Positions 34,506 to 42,918 of a DNA stretch of 52,401 nucleotides are shown one piece after another. Numbering within the stretch: position 1 is the first letter of the stretch; the number at the start of each line of letters is the position of its first letter. A model generated the notes under the pieces. That model was not told the DNA's origin, did no database searches, and was given only the letters and a program-made list of their open reading frames with translations. The stretch comes from Clostridia bacterium (lineage in GTDB: Bacteria > Bacillota > Clostridia > Peptostreptococcales > Anaerovoracaceae): NCBI GenBank assembly GCA_910575405.1, contig CAJTER010000033.1:1-52401 (forward strand), written 5' to 3'. Position numbers and translations under genes: made by a program.

Positions 34506-35312
34506 TTATTTCAGGCTCCTTACTTCAACATCAAAGCGTGTCACATTAAAGGCTGTCATATGTTCAATCTGGTGCGCAGCCTGTTCCTGCAGCATTTTTG
34601 CCTGCTCTGTCATATTAAAGCCGTACTTCATGCAAACAGCTACATTCAGCTCCACTCCCTCGGAAACCGTCATGCTGAGTACGCGCAGGATGCTGTCAAC
34701 GCCATCAAGCCCTGCTGCCACACATTCTATAATGTCGCTGTAAACTTTGTCGGATAATCTATAATCCCCTAAATAGCTGTAGGTAGGACGTACCACGGAT
34801 TTTTCCGCTACTGTTCCCTTGTTGGCATTCCACTCCTTAAAAATCTGCAGAGGCGACATAAAATAGCCGGAAAATTGTCTTTTGAGCTGAAAGGCCGGCG
34901 CCGGTATCACGTGTTTCCCCAGCTCATGGCGCTGCTTGTGGGCGATGGCCCGTTCGCTTTCCGTGGTAATATCGGTAATATAGATGGTTTCCGATATTTC
35001 GGGAAGCTCCAGCCGCTTTACAATACGCCTTACCATTTCATCCGAGGTGCCGATGACAAGAATTTTTACTGGATTTGTCTTTTTTATGCTTTCCGCCACA
35101 TCGGCTCTGTGCTCGTCCGTATGAAAGAGGGCCGTCTTGACCGCGCCCACCTTAGTTGCCTGTCTTTTTGCTGAAATTCCAGCCATTACCTTATTTTCAT
35201 AAATAAAAAGTCCATCGTCAATAATTCCCGGGATATTCCGTTCTTTGCATAAGTTCTGGGCCTGGTAGCTCTTTCCTGTGCCACTTTTACCCACGAGTGT
35301 GTAAACTTTCAT
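34506..35312 (-). CDS. P-loop ATPase with C-terminal Asp23/Gls24-like domain
   Basis: Protein of 268 residues of unknown role. Walker A is VGKSGTGKS at about 7-15; DDGLFIYENKVMAG and LVIGTSDEMVRRI follow. The C-terminal third (about 180-268: YSDIIECVAAGLDGVDSILRVLSMTVSEGVELNVAVCMKYG...QEQAAHQIEHMTAFNVTRFDVEVRSL) looks like an Asp23/alkaline-shock domain fused to the ATPase. I recall such fusions as conserved hypothetical proteins in Clostridia. It is transcribed just ahead of the DNA glycosylase. The ribosome site (GAGAATT) is weak. Domain assignment of the C-terminus is inference from pattern. Confidence 0.75.
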   Translation of the reverse strand: MKVYTLVGKSGTGKSYQAQNLCKERNIPGIIDDGLFIYENKVMAGISAKRQATKVGAVKTALFHTDEHRADVAESIKKTNPVKILVIGTSDEMVRRIVKRLELPEISETIYITDITTESERAIAHKQRHELGKHVIPAPAFQLKRQFSGYFMSPLQIFKEWNANKGTVAEKSVVRPTYSYLGDYRLSDKVYSDIIECVAAGLDGVDSILRVLSMTVSEGVELNVAVCMKYGFNMTEQAKMLQEQAAHQIEHMTAFNVTRFDVEVRSLK

Positions 35313-35313
35313 C

Positions 35314-35342
35314 TTGAATTCTCTATGCCCTTCTGTTATAAT
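35314..35342 (+). promoter_or_regulatory. sigma-A promoter of the ferredoxin gene
   Basis: TTGAAT (35314-35319), 17-base spacer, TATAAT (35337-35342), start near 35349. A strong promoter as expected for an abundant ferredoxin. Confidence 0.8.
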
Positions 35343-35384
35343 CTATTGTATCGTGAAGATAAACTTTAAAGGAGGTTGTTTACA

Positions 35385-35555
35385 ATGGCTTATGTAATTA
35401 AGGATGCTTGCATCTCCTGTGGAGCATGCGCAAGCGAATGTCCAACTGAAGCTATCTCTGAAGGCGACGGCATCTATGTGATCGACGCTGATAAGTGCAT
35501 TGACTGCGGCGCTTGCGCAAGTGCTTGCCCAGTTGACGCTCCAGTTGAGGGTTAG
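35385..35555 (+). CDS. 2[4Fe-4S] ferredoxin
   Basis: Small electron carrier of 56 residues, the classic clostridial type. Both cluster motifs are present: CISCGACASECPTEA and CIDCGACASACPVDA, each CxxCxxCxxxCP. Start ATG after AAAGGAGG; it is followed at once by a strong terminator. It probably supplies low-potential electrons, including those used by the dehydratase activator encoded at 16027. Single-gene unit. Confidence 0.97.
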   Translation: MAYVIKDACISCGACASECPTEAISEGDGIYVIDADKCIDCGACASACPVDAPVEG

Positions 35556-35581
35556 TATTATACATAATAACTTGTATACAT

Positions 35582-35621
35582 GAATAACCGTTTCTCTTTA
35601 GAAACGGTTATTCATTTTTTT
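35582..35621 (+). terminator. terminator of the ferredoxin gene
   Basis: GAATAACCGTTTCT (35582-35595), loop CTTT, AGAAACGGTTATTC (35600-35613), then ATTTTTTT. Perfect 14-pair stem. Confidence 0.92.
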
Positions 35622-35625
35622 GTAT

Positions 35626-36270
35626 TTACTTTTCCAAGTCTGCCTGCTGATTCATATGGTAGGCCAGGGACTGAAGGCTGTCGCTTAAGTGTACATTTTC
35701 AACTGCCACGTGGGCCGGTACGCTCAGGTCGACCGGGGCAAAGTTCCAGATTCCCTGAATTCCTGCGTGACAAAGCTTGTCAGCCACCTCCTGAGCATTA
35801 TCCTTTGTCGTACAGATGATACCGATGTTGACCTGATTCTGCTTTACATAGCTTTCGATATTCTCGTAATCCATGACCTCAATGTCGTTGATCTTCAGAC
35901 CGATGAGCCTGGGGTTTACATCAAAAATACCGCATACCACAAACCCTGTCTTATAGTAATGGGTATGGTTTGCAATCGCCTGCCCCAAATTTCCCGCACC
36001 TGCAATGATCATCTTGTATTCCCGATCCAGGCCCAGGATGGCGCTGATTTCATTATACAGGCCATCTACATTATAGCCATAGCCCTGCTGGCCGAATCCT
36101 CCGAAATTATTTAGGTCCTGCCGAATCTGAGATGCGGTATACCCGATCAGGCTGCTGAATTCATTGGACGAAATTTTGTCCACACCTTTTTTCTGCAGCT
36201 CTTTCAGGTACCTTCGATATCTGGGCAGCCGTTTTATGACTGCATTTGATATTTTTGCGTCCTTTTTCAT
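35626..36270 (-). CDS. rex: redox-sensing repressor Rex
   Basis: NADH/NAD+ sensing repressor of 214 residues. The N-terminal winged helix has SNAVIKRLPRYRRYLKELQKKGVDKISSNEFS, then TASQIRQDLNNFGGFGQQGYGYNV; the C-terminal Rossmann domain has MIIAGAGNLGQAIANH and ICTTKDNAQEVADKL. It represses fermentation and redox genes when NADH is low. Start ATG with GGGGGGAA. No clear Rex box (TTGTTAAN4TTAACAA) was seen in the window. Confidence 0.96.
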   Translation of the reverse strand: MKKDAKISNAVIKRLPRYRRYLKELQKKGVDKISSNEFSSLIGYTASQIRQDLNNFGGFGQQGYGYNVDGLYNEISAILGLDREYKMIIAGAGNLGQAIANHTHYYKTGFVVCGIFDVNPRLIGLKINDIEVMDYENIESYVKQNQVNIGIICTTKDNAQEVADKLCHAGIQGIWNFAPVDLSVPAHVAVENVHLSDSLQSLAYHMNQQADLEK

Positions 36271-36302
36271 GTTCCCCCCAAGTATCCTCCTTTATAATCT
36301 GC

Positions 36303-36327
36303 AAAACCCGTCTGTGAGACGGGTTTT
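36303..36327 (-). terminator. terminator between acpP and rex
   Basis: AAAACCCGTC (36303-36312), loop TGTGA, GACGGGTTTT (36318-36327). Symmetrical, so usable in both directions; on the minus strand it ends the acpP transcript. Confidence 0.8.
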
Positions 36328-36417
36328 CTGCTTTTGAATTCCGATAAAGCCTCCAGACCGTAATGGACTGAATGCTTTATCTGAGTTCCCTTATTCGCCA
36401 GTTATATCCGGACAGTC

Positions 36418-36645
36418 CTATGCCCTGTCTTCCACATATTTTACAATGTCATTGACAGTCTGGAATTTTTCTGCATCTTCATCTGGTACTTCGATATCAA
36501 ATTCGTCTTCAATCGCCATGATGATTTCCACAGCATCCAGAGAATCTGCTTCCAGATCCTTCATCAGATGTGTCTCCATTTTTACTGCTTCCTCATCAAC
36601 ACCCAGTTGTTCTGCAATAATGCTTTTAATCTTATCAAAAATCAT
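36418..36645 (-). CDS. acpP: acyl carrier protein
   Basis: Acyl carrier protein of 75 residues for fatty-acid synthesis. The phosphopantetheine serine is in [14 protein letters not shown] (DSL motif, about residue 37). Acidic overall as usual. Start ATG with GGAGG; own promoter and terminator. Unusually it is not beside fab genes in this window. Confidence 0.97.
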   Translation of the reverse strand: MIFDKIKSIIAEQLGVDEEAVKMETHLMKDLEADSLDAVEIIMAIEDEFDIEVPDEDAEKFQTVNDIVKYVEDRA

Positions 36646-36721
36646 GATATACCTCCATTAAGTTCCAATCATACTTTTATTCTATTTGCAACTGCAAGTT
36701 TATCCGCAAATAACTAAACTT

Positions 36722-36750
36722 ATTATAGTGGACGAACCCCTATATTGCAA
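36722..36750 (-). promoter_or_regulatory. sigma-A promoter of acpP
   Basis: On the minus strand TTGCAA (36750-36745) and TATAAT (36727-36722) with a 17-base spacer. Confidence 0.75.
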
Positions 36751-36791
36751 CCGCTTTTTTCACTTTTTTGCTATGAATCTGATGTTTTCTT

Positions 36792-38747
36792 CTAAACTTC
36801 CTGCAATTCCATCCATTTGTCGTACTCTGCGGCCAATTTTTCCTTTGTCATATCCAGAGCTTCGCTTAATTCTGCCAGGCGAACCGGGTCAGTCATAATT
36901 TCTTCTTTGCAGAGTTCCTTTTCAATATTTGCAATATGCTCTTCCAGCTGCGCGATGGTTTCCTCCGCCTGGGCCAGCTGGCGCTTTAGTCTTCGCTGCC
37001 TTGCTTCCTCTTCTTTTTTCAGGAGGCGCTGCTCGTTTGTGCTGAGATTTTTTTCCTTTGGGGATTCTTCTTTTCCCGCCAGTTCCTCCAGATATTTTTT
37101 GCCGGACTCTATTTCCTGCTTTTTTTCTACATAATAGTTATATGTACCCAGGAAGGAAGTTATGCCATCCGGCCCCAGTTCGAAGATCCGGGTGGGGATT
37201 TTGTTGAGAAAGTACCGGTCATGGGAAACGACGATAACCGTTCCCGGAAAGTCCAGCAGGGCGTCCTCAAAGACTTCCTTGGATTCGATATCCAGGTGGT
37301 TGGTCGGTTCGTCCAATATCAATACATTGCTTCCTGACATCATCATTTTTAAAAGGGAAAGCCGTGCTTTTTCACCGCCGCTTAAGGAGCCCACTTCCAG
37401 GAAGACCTGTTCCCCCTGAAAGAGAAATCTGCCCAAAATGGATCGAAGCTCTGTGTCCGTGTATAGCCGGTAGGCATCGTGAAGCTCTTCCAGCACCGTA
37501 TTGCTGCTGGTCAGCATCTGCTGTTCCTGATCGTAGTAGCCAAAATCCACATTGTGGCCGATTTTCAACCTGCCCTCTGTGGGGGAAAGGTCTCCCATGA
37601 TGATTTTCAGAAGGGTGGTCTTGCCAATGCCGTTAGGGCCTGTGATACAGATACGCTCGCCCCGCTTTATGTCAAAGTCAGCGCCGGAAAAAAGCCGCCT
37701 TTCGTTTGAACCGTAGCCAAAGGTTTTGCCAAGGCCCTCTCCCAGCAGGACGTCGTTTCCGCTCTTTACGTTCTGGCGGAACTGAATTTTCATTTTTCCC
37801 CGCTGAGCCTCCGGCCTTTCTTCCCGCTCCATGGCTTCTAGTCGCTTTTCCCGGGACGCGGCTCTCTTGGCCAGCTTTTCCGTTCCCCTCTCCTTGAATC
37901 TGCGGATCATATCCTCCTGGCGGGCAATTTCTTTTTGCTGGTTCTGATAGCGGCGCATCTGTGCTTCCCTGCGCTCCTTTTTCTGCTGAGCATAGCCGGT
38001 ATAATTGGTATCGTAAATGTGAAGCTTGTGGTTTTCCACTTCAAAGATGCGGTTTACCGTCTGATCCAGAAAGTATCGGTCATGGGAAACCAGCAAGATC
38101 GTTCCTTTGTAAGCCTTCAGATACTGTTCCAGCCACTTTAATGTCCCGATGTCCAGGTGGTTGGTGGGCTCGTCTAAAAAGAGAAGATCCGGCTTTTTTA
38201 AGAGCAGACAGGCCAGAGCAAGACGCGTCCGCTCTCCGCCGCTTAAGGTGGATATCTTTTTATGGAAAAACTCCTCTCCAAAGGCCATGCTGCTGAGGAT
38301 GCCGTTTATTTCGCTCTTGTAGCTGTAGCCGCCTCGGTCCCGATATTCTTCCTGCATCTGATCGTAGCGATGCAGCATTCGCTCCACTTCCGGGCCGCTT
38401 TCGCCTTTATCCGCTCTCCTGGAAATTTCCGCCGACAGCTCCAGCATGTCCTGTTCCATTTTCGCGATGCCGGTGAAGATAGCTTCCACCTCTTCGATTA
38501 CGGTATTTTCCGAGTTGAAATTGTCGCTCTGTTTTAAATAGCCGATGGTGGTGTCCGTGGAGAGAAAATAGTCGCCCCCATCGCAGGGAAGCTCGCCGGA
38601 GAGCATCTTGAGCAGAGTGGTCTTGCCCGCTCCATTGGCTCCAATAATGCCGATCCGGTCTCCTTCATTGATGTGAAAGGAGACATCCTGCAGGATCACA
38701 TCGACTCCGTATGTCTTTGTCAAATCCTTTGCTGATAATATAATCAT
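36792..38747 (-). CDS. ABC-F family ATPase (translation factor type)
   Basis: Cytosolic protein of 651 residues with two ABC nucleotide-binding domains and no membrane segments. Domain 1 (about 1-260) has Walker A GANGAGKTT, signature LSGGERTRLALA and Walker B DLLFLDEPTNHLD. A linker with many charged residues follows. Domain 2 (about 320-530) has GPNGIGKTT, LSGGEKARLS and NVLILDEPTNHLD. A C-terminal coiled coil (LAQAEETIAQLEEHIANIEKEL) ends it. ABC-F proteins act on the ribosome; some give antibiotic resistance, most tune translation. It ends the tsa gene run, 22 bases after tsaD. Confidence 0.94.
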   Translation of the reverse strand: MIILSAKDLTKTYGVDVILQDVSFHINEGDRIGIIGANGAGKTTLLKMLSGELPCDGGDYFLSTDTTIGYLKQSDNFNSENTVIEEVEAIFTGIAKMEQDMLELSAEISRRADKGESGPEVERMLHRYDQMQEEYRDRGGYSYKSEINGILSSMAFGEEFFHKKISTLSGGERTRLALACLLLKKPDLLFLDEPTNHLDIGTLKWLEQYLKAYKGTILLVSHDRYFLDQTVNRIFEVENHKLHIYDTNYTGYAQQKKERREAQMRRYQNQQKEIARQEDMIRRFKERGTEKLAKRAASREKRLEAMEREERPEAQRGKMKIQFRQNVKSGNDVLLGEGLGKTFGYGSNERRLFSGADFDIKRGERICITGPNGIGKTTLLKIIMGDLSPTEGRLKIGHNVDFGYYDQEQQMLTSSNTVLEELHDAYRLYTDTELRSILGRFLFQGEQVFLEVGSLSGGEKARLSLLKMMMSGSNVLILDEPTNHLDIESKEVFEDALLDFPGTVIVVSHDRYFLNKIPTRIFELGPDGITSFLGTYNYYVEKKQEIESGKKYLEELAGKEESPKEKNLSTNEQRLLKKEEEARQRRLKRQLAQAEETIAQLEEHIANIEKELCKEEIMTDPVRLAELSEALDMTKEKLAAEYDKWMELQEV

Positions 38748-38769
38748 GTTTTTTTCTTCCTATTATTTG

Positions 38770-39786
38770 TTATAGCGGCAGATGGGGAACCGCATCCAGA
38801 GTCAGTTCGTCCCGTTCTCCTGCCTGGTATTTGTAATATGCTGCACAGCCGATCATGGCCGCATTATCCGTGCACAAAACCGGCGGCGGACAATAGAGGG
38901 CCAGACCTTCTTTTTTGCAGCCTTCCTCCATCATGGCCCGCAGCCTGCTGTTGGAAGCTACTCCTCCTGCCATGACGATCTTGTCCTTTTTCATTTTCAG
39001 GGCAGCGCCAATAGTCTTTGCCGCAATCACGTCTAAGACCGCCTGCTGAAAGCTTGCAGCCACATCCGCTGTGTTGATTTCGCAGCCCGCCTGTTTTCGG
39101 GAATTCACGTAATTGAGGACCCCTGTCTTGATACCGCTGAAGCTGAAATCAAGGCTGTCCTTTTCTAAAAAGACCCGCTTGAATTCTACTGCCGCCGGGT
39201 TTCCCTCTTTTGCAATTTTGTCGATTTTTGGTCCGCCCGGATATCCCAGGCCCAAGACACGGGCTACTTTATCGTAGGCTTCTCCTGCCGCATCATCTCT
39301 GGTCTGGCCTAAAACGCGGCACTGGTTATAGTCCGTCACTTCTACGATATTAGTGTGTCCGCCTGAAACCACCAGTGCCATGAAGGGCGGCTCCAAATCC
39401 GGATGTGCTATGTAATTGGCACAGATGTGGCCCTGGATGTGGTGAACGCCAATGAGGGGCTTTCCTGCCGCCAGTGCATATGCTTTCGCTGTCGCAAGGC
39501 CGATGAGGAGCGCTCCCACAAGGCCGGGGCCATAGGTTACGCCGATCATGTCTACATCGCCCATCTGCAATCCAGCCTCTTTCATGGCCTCATCAACTAC
39601 CCTGTTTACATTGTCCAGGTGATGGCGGGAAGCGATTTCCGGCACTACCCCGCCGAAGACCTGGTGTACTTTGATCTGTGAGGCAATGATGTTGGAGAGA
39701 ACCTGTCTTCCCTCCAGGACAATGGCTGCCGAGGTTTCGTCGCAGCTCGATTCAATTGCCAGTGTTACTAATTTTCCGTCTTTCAT
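38770..39786 (-). CDS. tsaD: tRNA t6A37 threonylcarbamoyltransferase TsaD
   Basis: Universal tRNA-modification enzyme of 338 residues. ASKHA fold with [15 protein letters not shown] at the start; metal-binding HxxxH in [35 protein letters not shown] and [12 protein letters not shown] follow. With TsaB and TsaE, encoded upstream in the same run, it transfers threonylcarbamoyl to A37 of ANN-decoding tRNAs. Start ATG with GAGGG, eight bases after a small Cys-rich protein gene. Confidence 0.98.
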   Translation of the reverse strand: MKDGKLVTLAIESSCDETSAAIVLEGRQVLSNIIASQIKVHQVFGGVVPEIASRHHLDNVNRVVDEAMKEAGLQMGDVDMIGVTYGPGLVGALLIGLATAKAYALAAGKPLIGVHHIQGHICANYIAHPDLEPPFMALVVSGGHTNIVEVTDYNQCRVLGQTRDDAAGEAYDKVARVLGLGYPGGPKIDKIAKEGNPAAVEFKRVFLEKDSLDFSFSGIKTGVLNYVNSRKQAGCEINTADVAASFQQAVLDVIAAKTIGAALKMKKDKIVMAGGVASNSRLRAMMEEGCKKEGLALYCPPPVLCTDNAAMIGCAAYYKYQAGERDELTLDAVPHLPL

Positions 39787-39794
39787 GTTACCCT

Positions 39795-40001
39795 CTATTC
39801 AAGCGGGAAGATGCTGTTTTGTGCGCCGCAGCTGCATCTGCCTTCTGAGGACAGGTGCCTGCAGTTTTCGCAGGACTGATAGGTGCTCATGCTGAAGGTA
39901 TCAAAGTCATGTCTCCTGGAAAATCTGCTGCAGTGGGAGGCAATAGCAACCATGTCGTCGCCCTCGCGGTCTTCCCTGTAAAAATCTCCTGTTCGTATCA
40001 T
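39795..40001 (-). CDS. small Cys-rich protein of unknown function in the tsa cluster
   Basis: Protein of 68 residues starting at the ATG at 40001, seven bases after AAGGAGGG; a longer frame to 40064 has no ribosome site. The C-terminal half has [20 protein letters not shown]: CxxC followed by CxCG, a pattern that could hold zinc as a small ribbon. The N-terminal half is charged ([23 protein letters not shown]). No family recognised. Its place between rimI and tsaD with tight spacing suggests co-expression with tRNA modification genes. Confidence 0.7.
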   Translation of the reverse strand: MIRTGDFYREDREGDDMVAIASHCSRFSRRHDFDTFSMSTYQSCENCRHLSSEGRCSCGAQNSIFPLE

Positions 40002-40146
40002 GTTTTCCCTCCTTGTTTTGCCACTGCCGCTATGCCGGGCCGCAGAGCTGCTTGCCTGCCGCACCAGTGCAGTGTCCGGTCATGCCCGGTCTTTTCATTA
40101 GTATTTTTCGGGAAAACATTTTTTATTCAGATTCAAGCCTCTTTTG

Positions 40147-40611
40147 TCAGTTTTTCAGAGGCTCATTGGGATCCCGCCACATAATGATAGCATCCTCGCC
40201 GTTATCTTGATAGTAACCCCTTCGCAGGCCTTCTTCTTTAAAAAGGAATTTGCGGTATACCGCTTTTGCAGGCTCGTTGGAGCTGCGGACTTCTAACGTA
40301 AAGCGCGTTACACCCCTGGTTTCGCCAAAGGCGATGAGCACTGCCATTAAAAGGGAGGCGATGTGCCTTCCCCGAAACTGGGGCAACACCGCAATGTTGA
40401 TAATATGTCCCTCATCCACAATAATCCACATTCCGCCGTAGCCCACTGGGGTTCCGTCGATTTCTGCTATAAAATAAAGAGCCATGCTGTTTTCCTCCAA
40501 CTCCCGGAGAATGGATTCTCTGGTCCAGGGGATGGCAAAGCAAATCTGCTCCAGCTCCGCGATTATGTCGACATCTGATGTATCCGCCATTCTGATTGTC
40601 AAGTCATTCAT
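40147..40611 (-). CDS. rimI: ribosomal protein S18 alanine N-acetyltransferase RimI
   Basis: GNAT acetyltransferase of 154 residues. It has the acetyl-CoA loop FRGRHIASLLMAVLIAF (R-x-x-x-A type) and LEVRSSNEPAKAVYRKFLFKEEGLRRGYYQDNGEDAIIM, the RimI signature. In clostridia rimI typically lies between tsaB and tsaD as here. ATG overlaps the tsaB stop by eight bases, indicating coupling. Confidence 0.94.
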   Translation of the reverse strand: MNDLTIRMADTSDVDIIAELEQICFAIPWTRESILRELEENSMALYFIAEIDGTPVGYGGMWIIVDEGHIINIAVLPQFRGRHIASLLMAVLIAFGETRGVTRFTLEVRSSNEPAKAVYRKFLFKEEGLRRGYYQDNGEDAIIMWRDPNEPLKN

Positions 40612-41350
40612 GTTGTTCCAGCTTTCTTTCTGCCTCTGCTTTACGCATATAATCCGGCTTTAAGTCTTCGTAACTTTGCGCCGCTCCTGCCTCTGCCATA
40701 TCCCTGGCAAGCTTTGCCACAGAGGCTGCTGACTGAAGCCGCACTTCCTCGGGGGCCAATTCCTCCCCGCGGAACCAGTCCTTGTAGGCTTTTGTTCCAT
40801 CTCCGAAAAACAGGCGCATTCCTGCGGCTTTGCCAATACTCCCGGGGATATCCTCCTGCAGGTCCTGCGTTTGCTGCAGTGCATCTTCCACGGCTCTGAC
40901 CTTTTTGAGAAATTCGTCGATGAGGTATGGCGCACCCTTTACAAGCTCGTGAATTTGCCCGTCTTCCCACCTGTACGCGCCTGCATACACCTGATTCCTT
41001 CTGGCATCAAAGACTGGACAGATGAGGCCGTCGTAGTCCGGCATATTGTAGGCAAAGGCCTTCAGGGTGGGAACGCCTATGGTTTCTACTTTCAAAATCT
41101 GGGCCAGCGCCCTGGCAGACGATACACCGATGCGGATCCCTGTAAAAGACCCTGGGCCTTTTGAGGCTGCAATTGCAGTCATATCGCTTAATTGCAATTG
41201 ATTTTCTTTCAGCAGATCCTTTACCATGGGCATCAGATACTGAAGATGGTTCAAAACGCCCTCTGACCGCTTTTCCAGGATCTTCCCCTCTTCATTGATA
41301 ATGGCGACCGATGCGTGAGCTCCGGTGGTTTCCAAAGCTAAAATGTACAT
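40604..41350 (-). CDS. tsaB: tRNA t6A37 synthesis subunit TsaB
   Basis: ASKHA-fold partner of TsaD, 248 residues. Starts MYILALETTGAHASVAI and contains AIAASKGPGSFTGIRIGVSSARALAQ and GLICPVFDARRNQVYAGAYRW, all TsaB hallmarks. It lacks the metal-binding histidines of TsaD, as expected. Overlaps tsaE by 13 bases and rimI by eight. Confidence 0.96.
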   Translation of the reverse strand: MYILALETTGAHASVAIINEEGKILEKRSEGVLNHLQYLMPMVKDLLKENQLQLSDMTAIAASKGPGSFTGIRIGVSSARALAQILKVETIGVPTLKAFAYNMPDYDGLICPVFDARRNQVYAGAYRWEDGQIHELVKGAPYLIDEFLKKVRAVEDALQQTQDLQEDIPGSIGKAAGMRLFFGDGTKAYKDWFRGEELAPEEVRLQSAASVAKLARDMAEAGAAQSYEDLKPDYMRKAEAERKLEQHE

Positions 41351-41757
41351 TGATAAATCCTTTCTGATTCGCCGGCTCCGTATTCCAGGCGTATTACCTT
41401 TGCCTCCTCAGGGAGGAGCTCCTCGATTAAGTCCGCCCATTCGATGACGCAGACTCCCTCTCCAAAAAAGTATTCCTCATAACCCAGCTCGTACATATCC
41501 TCCGGGTCCTGAATTCTGTACACGTCAAAATGGTACAGAGGCAGTCTACCGCTGGTGTATTCCTGTACAATGGTAAAGGTAGGGCTGGTGATGGTTTCGG
41601 TGATTCCCATTCCCCGGGCGACGGCTTTTGTCAGCGCGGTCTTTCCGGTTCCCAAATCGCCTATTAACGCTACAATATCGCCTTTCTGGAGACTCATTCC
41701 CAGATCGAGGCCGAATTTTGCCGTTTCTTCTTCGTTTTTTAAATGTATGATTCTCAT
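41338..41757 (-). CDS. tsaE: tRNA t6A37 synthesis ATPase TsaE
   Basis: P-loop ATPase of 139 residues that drives the TsaBD complex. Walker A is GDLGTGKTALTKAVARG; SPTFTIVQEYTSGRLPLYHFDVYRI and ECV-like GEGVCVIEWAD follow. The ATG at 41757 has no clear ribosome site and lies only about 9 bases below a TAAAAT -10 (41771-41766), so its message may be leaderless or nearly so. First gene of a six-gene run ending with the ABC-F gene. Confidence 0.95.
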   Translation of the reverse strand: MRIIHLKNEEETAKFGLDLGMSLQKGDIVALIGDLGTGKTALTKAVARGMGITETITSPTFTIVQEYTSGRLPLYHFDVYRIQDPEDMYELGYEEYFFGEGVCVIEWADLIEELLPEEAKVIRLEYGAGESERIYQCTF

Positions 41758-41771
41758 ATTCTTTTATTTTA

Positions 41772-42083
41772 TCACAAGAGAAGCGGATGGGAAACAGGAA
41801 AATGTGGGGAGAATGGGAAAGAAAGGGCTAAAATTGGAGAAGATATAGCCATCGCTCCCCTTTTCTATATTGTATTTTTTCGGCGCGCTTCATTCAATCA
41901 CAATGGAGCGTTATTTTTCTGATATTTCCGGCGATTCTATGCAGTTTCGTATTAACCGTCTCTCATCCTGCACTTATCCGTACCGGAAAAGTATATCAAA
42001 AGACGAAGGGGTGGAACGTGGGCTATCGCGAAAGAGAAGGCCGCATGAAATTGATGAAAGAATTAAAGAATTCCAATAAAAAA
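41772..42083. other. intergenic region without supported gene
   Basis: About 310 bases between the tsaE promoter and the anti-sigma terminator. Short frames on the plus strand (41870-42079 and 42018-42287) lack ribosome sites, and the second runs through the terminator stem. Nothing else seen. Confidence 0.5.
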
Positions 42084-42114
42084 GGATATCGCTCTGGCCA
42101 GGAAGGCGATATCC
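42084..42114 (-). terminator. terminator of the sigma/anti-sigma operon
   Basis: GGATATCGC (42084-42092) pairs with GCGATATCC (42106-42114); on the minus strand the stem is followed by TTTTTTATT. Confidence 0.85.
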
Positions 42115-42174
42115 TTGCGTGTGTGTTCTGGGTTTGCCAAAGACAGGTTACACAGTCACACCTTTTCCCTTCTG

Positions 42175-42918
42175 TTATTTTTGTTTTGATTTCTCTGCTT
42201 TCACTTTGCCGGCGACCTTTTCCTTTTCCAGCATTTCCTTGTACCAATCCGCTTCCCACAGCAGGTGGCGCTCGCTGCCCGGGGTAGCCTGGTAGTAGGC
42301 GGCTACGGTTTTATCGTATTGTTTGCTTCCATCCTCATTTTGCGTATATGAATCCGAATCTGTACAATCTGGATCAGACTTGAAACCGCTTACACACATA
42401 TTATCAAGAGACTTTTTCCCAAAGACTCTCGTCCACGGAGTGCTGGTAAAATGTATAACCGCGGCTACATATCTGTATTTTTTCGTTTCCTTCAGTGTTA
42501 CAGATTCTCCATAATAACAGTGATAGTCAGGGCCGTTCATAATCAGGTTATATTGCTCTGGATCGTTTTTATCCTGAACAGCTTTTAAGTCAATTTCCTC
42601 GTAGTACATAGGGCTTTCTATCAAGTTCATAACGGCATAGCCCGCGAACAGTCCCCCGCCGATAATGACAGCGCAGAGGGCTATGATGACATATTTCGCC
42701 TTTATCGCCTTTCGAATACGCATTAAGGTTTTTTGCGGATTGTCCGCTCCCATTGGGCTCTCCAGCGGCATGTCGCTTTTCATCTGTTCCAGCTCCTTCC
42801 TGCAGCTTTCGCATTCCTTCAGGTGCTCCTCCACCAGCCGCCGGCTCTGGCTGCTGCACACTTCATCAATGTACAGGGGCAGCAGGTCACGGATTATGTT
42901 GCAGTCTGTTTTATTCAT
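42175..42918 (-). CDS. anti-sigma factor with zinc-finger (zf-HC2) domain
   Basis: Membrane-bound anti-sigma factor of 247 residues. The cytoplasmic zf-HC2 domain (about 1-45) has the ligands in RLVEEHLKECESCRKEL (HxxxCxxC). One membrane helix at about 72-96 (YVIIALCAVIIGGGLFAGYAV) is followed by an outer domain of unknown type with a Lys-rich tail. It should hold the sigma factor encoded just upstream inactive until an envelope signal arrives. ATG at 42918 overlaps the sigma gene by eight bases. Confidence 0.88.
   Translation of the reverse strand: MNKTDCNIIRDLLPLYIDEVCSSQSRRLVEEHLKECESCRKELEQMKSDMPLESPMGADNPQKTLMRIRKAIKAKYVIIALCAVIIGGGLFAGYAVMNLIESPMYYEEIDLKAVQDKNDPEQYNLIMNGPDYHCYYGESVTLKETKKYRYVAAVIHFTSTPWTRVFGKKSLDNMCVSGFKSDPDCTDSDSYTQNEDGSKQYDKTVAAYYQATPGSERHLLWEADWYKEMLEKEKVAGKVKAEKSKQK

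Noticed and set aside
42018-42287. 89-codon plus-strand frame
   Set aside because: It runs through the terminator at 42084-42114 and into the anti-sigma gene on the other strand; weak start.
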